Origin: an uncultured Leptospiraceae bacterium
GTDB lineage: Bacteria > Spirochaetota > Leptospiria > Leptospirales > Leptospiraceae
Direction of reading: 5' to 3'
DNA: 16,615 nt
Assembly (NCBI GenBank): GCA_937924465.1
Contig: CALDSP010000096.1
Location: 1 to 16,615, forward strand
The position numbers and the translations under genes were made by a program. Shown piece by piece: positions 15,659-16,615 of this stretch. The notes under the pieces were generated by a model. That model made no database searches, had not been told where the DNA came from, and saw only the letters and a program-made list of their open reading frames with translations. Every line of letters starts with the position of its first letter. The first letter of the stretch is position 1.

Positions 15659-15702
15659 AGTTACATTTTTATTTTGGAGCTTCCTACAAAAAGTAAATTT
15701 TG

Positions 15703-15730
15703 TTTATAAAACCTGTAGTAACAATAACAA
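15703..15730 (-). promoter_or_regulatory. Candidate promoter for the anchored protein-uup pair
   Basis: On the minus strand TTGTTA (15730-15725) is followed by a 16-base spacer and TATAAA (15708-15703). The -35 matches four of six and the -10 five of six consensus bases. The predicted leader is about 38 bases before the ATG at 15658. Confidence 0.45.
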
Positions 15731-15821
15731 AAATTTTGGAAGTGTTTTTTCAGTGTTTCAAAAATTTTTACTTGTTTAGAATTTCAATTATAAATAATTT
15801 CACAAAAAAATTGGAGAGAAA

Positions 15822-16451
15822 ATGAATTACATTCAACAATTAAACTGGCGCTATGCAACAAAACGTATGACAGGGGAAAAAATACCACAAGAAAAATTAG
15901 GGAATATCTTAGAAGCAGTTCGACTTGCTCCTTCTTCTTATGGACTCCAACCCTTTCAAGTTCTTGTAATTGAAAATTTAGAAACTCGTAAAAAAATCCA
16001 ACCTGCTTGTTTCAATCAACCACAGATTATAGAGTGTTCGCACTTGCTTGTTTTTTGTGCTTGGAACCAAATTACTGAAAAAGAAGTAGATGAATACATA
16101 AACGATATTGCAAAAAAAAGAAACCTTACTGTTGAATCTTTGAAAGATTTTAAGGGTTACATAATGAAGACTATTACTACAAATACCCAAGAGCAAAACA
16201 TGATTTGGGCAAGCAGACAATGTTATATTGCGCTAGGCAATGCTCTCTTTGCTGCAGCTTTAGAAAATGTAGATGCAACTCCCATGGAGGGTTTTGTGCC
16301 TTCAAAGCTAGATGAAATTTTACAGCTCCAAGAAAAAGGTTTAAAAAGTGTAGTACTTTGTGCTTTAGGTTATAGAGATTCTACAAATGATTATTTAGTT
16401 AACCAACCTAAAGTTCGTAGAGACAAAGAAAAGTTTTTTGAATGGATTTAA
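15822..16451 (+). CDS. Nitroreductase-family NAD(P)H:FMN oxidoreductase
   Basis: This 209-aa cytoplasmic flavoprotein fits the NfsB-like nitroreductase family in length and motifs. NWRYATKRM (8-16) holds the FMN-phosphate-binding Arg and Lys. APSSYGLQPFQ (36-46) is the classic FMN loop, ATPMEGF (152-158) lies at the flavin dimer interface, LCALGYRD (179-186) is the conserved strand, and KVRRDKEKFF near the end supplies further FMN phosphate contacts. Such enzymes reduce nitro compounds, quinones or enones using NAD(P)H; the physiological substrate is unknown. GGAG at 15813-15816, five bases before the ATG, supports the start. It diverges from the anchored-protein gene. An upstream TATAAA (15789-15794) could be its -10 box, but no good -35 is seen. 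Confidence 0.93.
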   Translation: MNYIQQLNWRYATKRMTGEKIPQEKLGNILEAVRLAPSSYGLQPFQVLVIENLETRKKIQPACFNQPQIIECSHLLVFCAWNQITEKEVDEYINDIAKKRNLTVESLKDFKGYIMKTITTNTQEQNMIWASRQCYIALGNALFAAALENVDATPMEGFVPSKLDEILQLQEKGLKSVVLCALGYRDSTNDYLVNQPKVRRDKEKFFEWI

Positions 16452-16512
16452 AACAAGTTTAGTTTTGTTTAATAATTGCCAATAATAGAATTAGCTTTTG
16501 GATAATTGTTAT
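16452..16512. other. Short AT-rich gap between nitroreductase and the next gene
   Basis: A weak AAACAA...TTGTTT dyad directly follows the nitroreductase stop. No strong terminator or promoter is recognisable, so the next gene may be co-transcribed. Confidence 0.3.
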
Positions 16513-16615
16513 ATGAGTAAAATTTTAATAAGATTAAATTTTGTTCTTTTGTTTTCTTCTCTTATTTCTTTGTTTTCTGAATCTATCATTCAAAAGGATA
16601 AAAAAATTACTATCT
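16513..16615 (+). CDS. Exported protein, N-terminal fragment (3' partial)
   Basis: The frame from the ATG at 16513 is open to the window edge (34 codons). The translation begins MSKILIR, then has a hydrophobic Leu/Phe/Ser segment (about residues 8-21) and turns polar at SESIIQKDKK. This is a clear signal peptide, probably cleaved near LFS/E. The ribosome binding site is weak (a GGAT about nine bases upstream). The mature protein is outside the window and cannot be named. Confidence 0.6.
   Translation, partial: MSKILIRLNFVLLFSSLISLFSESIIQKDKKITI

Overview
The window looks like chromosomal DNA of a low-GC spirochaete, most likely Leptospira or a close relative. This is inferred from an exported protein with OmpL47-type repeats (a family characterised in Leptospira), a large surface protein with Ig-like and propeller-like parts, spirochaete-style exported proteins, and AT-rich intergenic DNA. 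No rRNA, tRNA or other species marker is present, so the assignment is tentative.

Layout, left to right. (1) 1-3431 (+): the 3' part of a very large Ser/Thr/Asn/Gly-rich surface protein. Its reading frame is open to the left edge, so the gene begins outside the window. (2) 3540-7622 (-): a tight four-gene cluster transcribed right to left: rhomboid protease, LpoB-like lipoprotein, nadC and a bifunctional RelA/SpoT. The junctions are an ATGA overlap, a 2-nt gap and a TAATG overlap, so co-translation is likely. A hairpin at 3442-3469 separates it from the convergent surface-protein gene. (3) 7725-9362 (-) and 9516-10946 (+): gpmI (phosphoglycerate mutase) and pyk (pyruvate kinase), two lower-glycolysis enzymes, diverge from a 153-bp spacer that holds a perfect 14-bp palindrome. 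(4) 10947-11695: about 750 bp of very AT-rich DNA, with one credible small minus-strand gene of 48 codons supported by a strong ribosome binding site. (5) 11696-12793 (+): an OmpL47-repeat exported protein with a 12-threonine tract. Its 3' end overlaps the convergent gene by 8 bp. (6) 12786-15658 (-): a signal-peptide protein with a C-terminal membrane anchor, translationally coupled (ATGA) to a Uup-type ABC-F ATPase. (7) 15822-16451 (+): a nitroreductase-family flavoprotein. (8) 16513-16615 (+): the first 34 codons of another exported protein, cut by the right edge.

Most of the window is ordinary housekeeping and cell-envelope content. I did not find a clear new defence system, mobile element or CRISPR array. 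The points that deserve a second look are the small lysine-rich gene in the AT-rich island, the shared gpmI/pyk palindrome, the stringent-response/NAD/envelope operon, the modular surface protein, and a hairpin used as a possible terminator inside the end of the convergent ABC-F gene.
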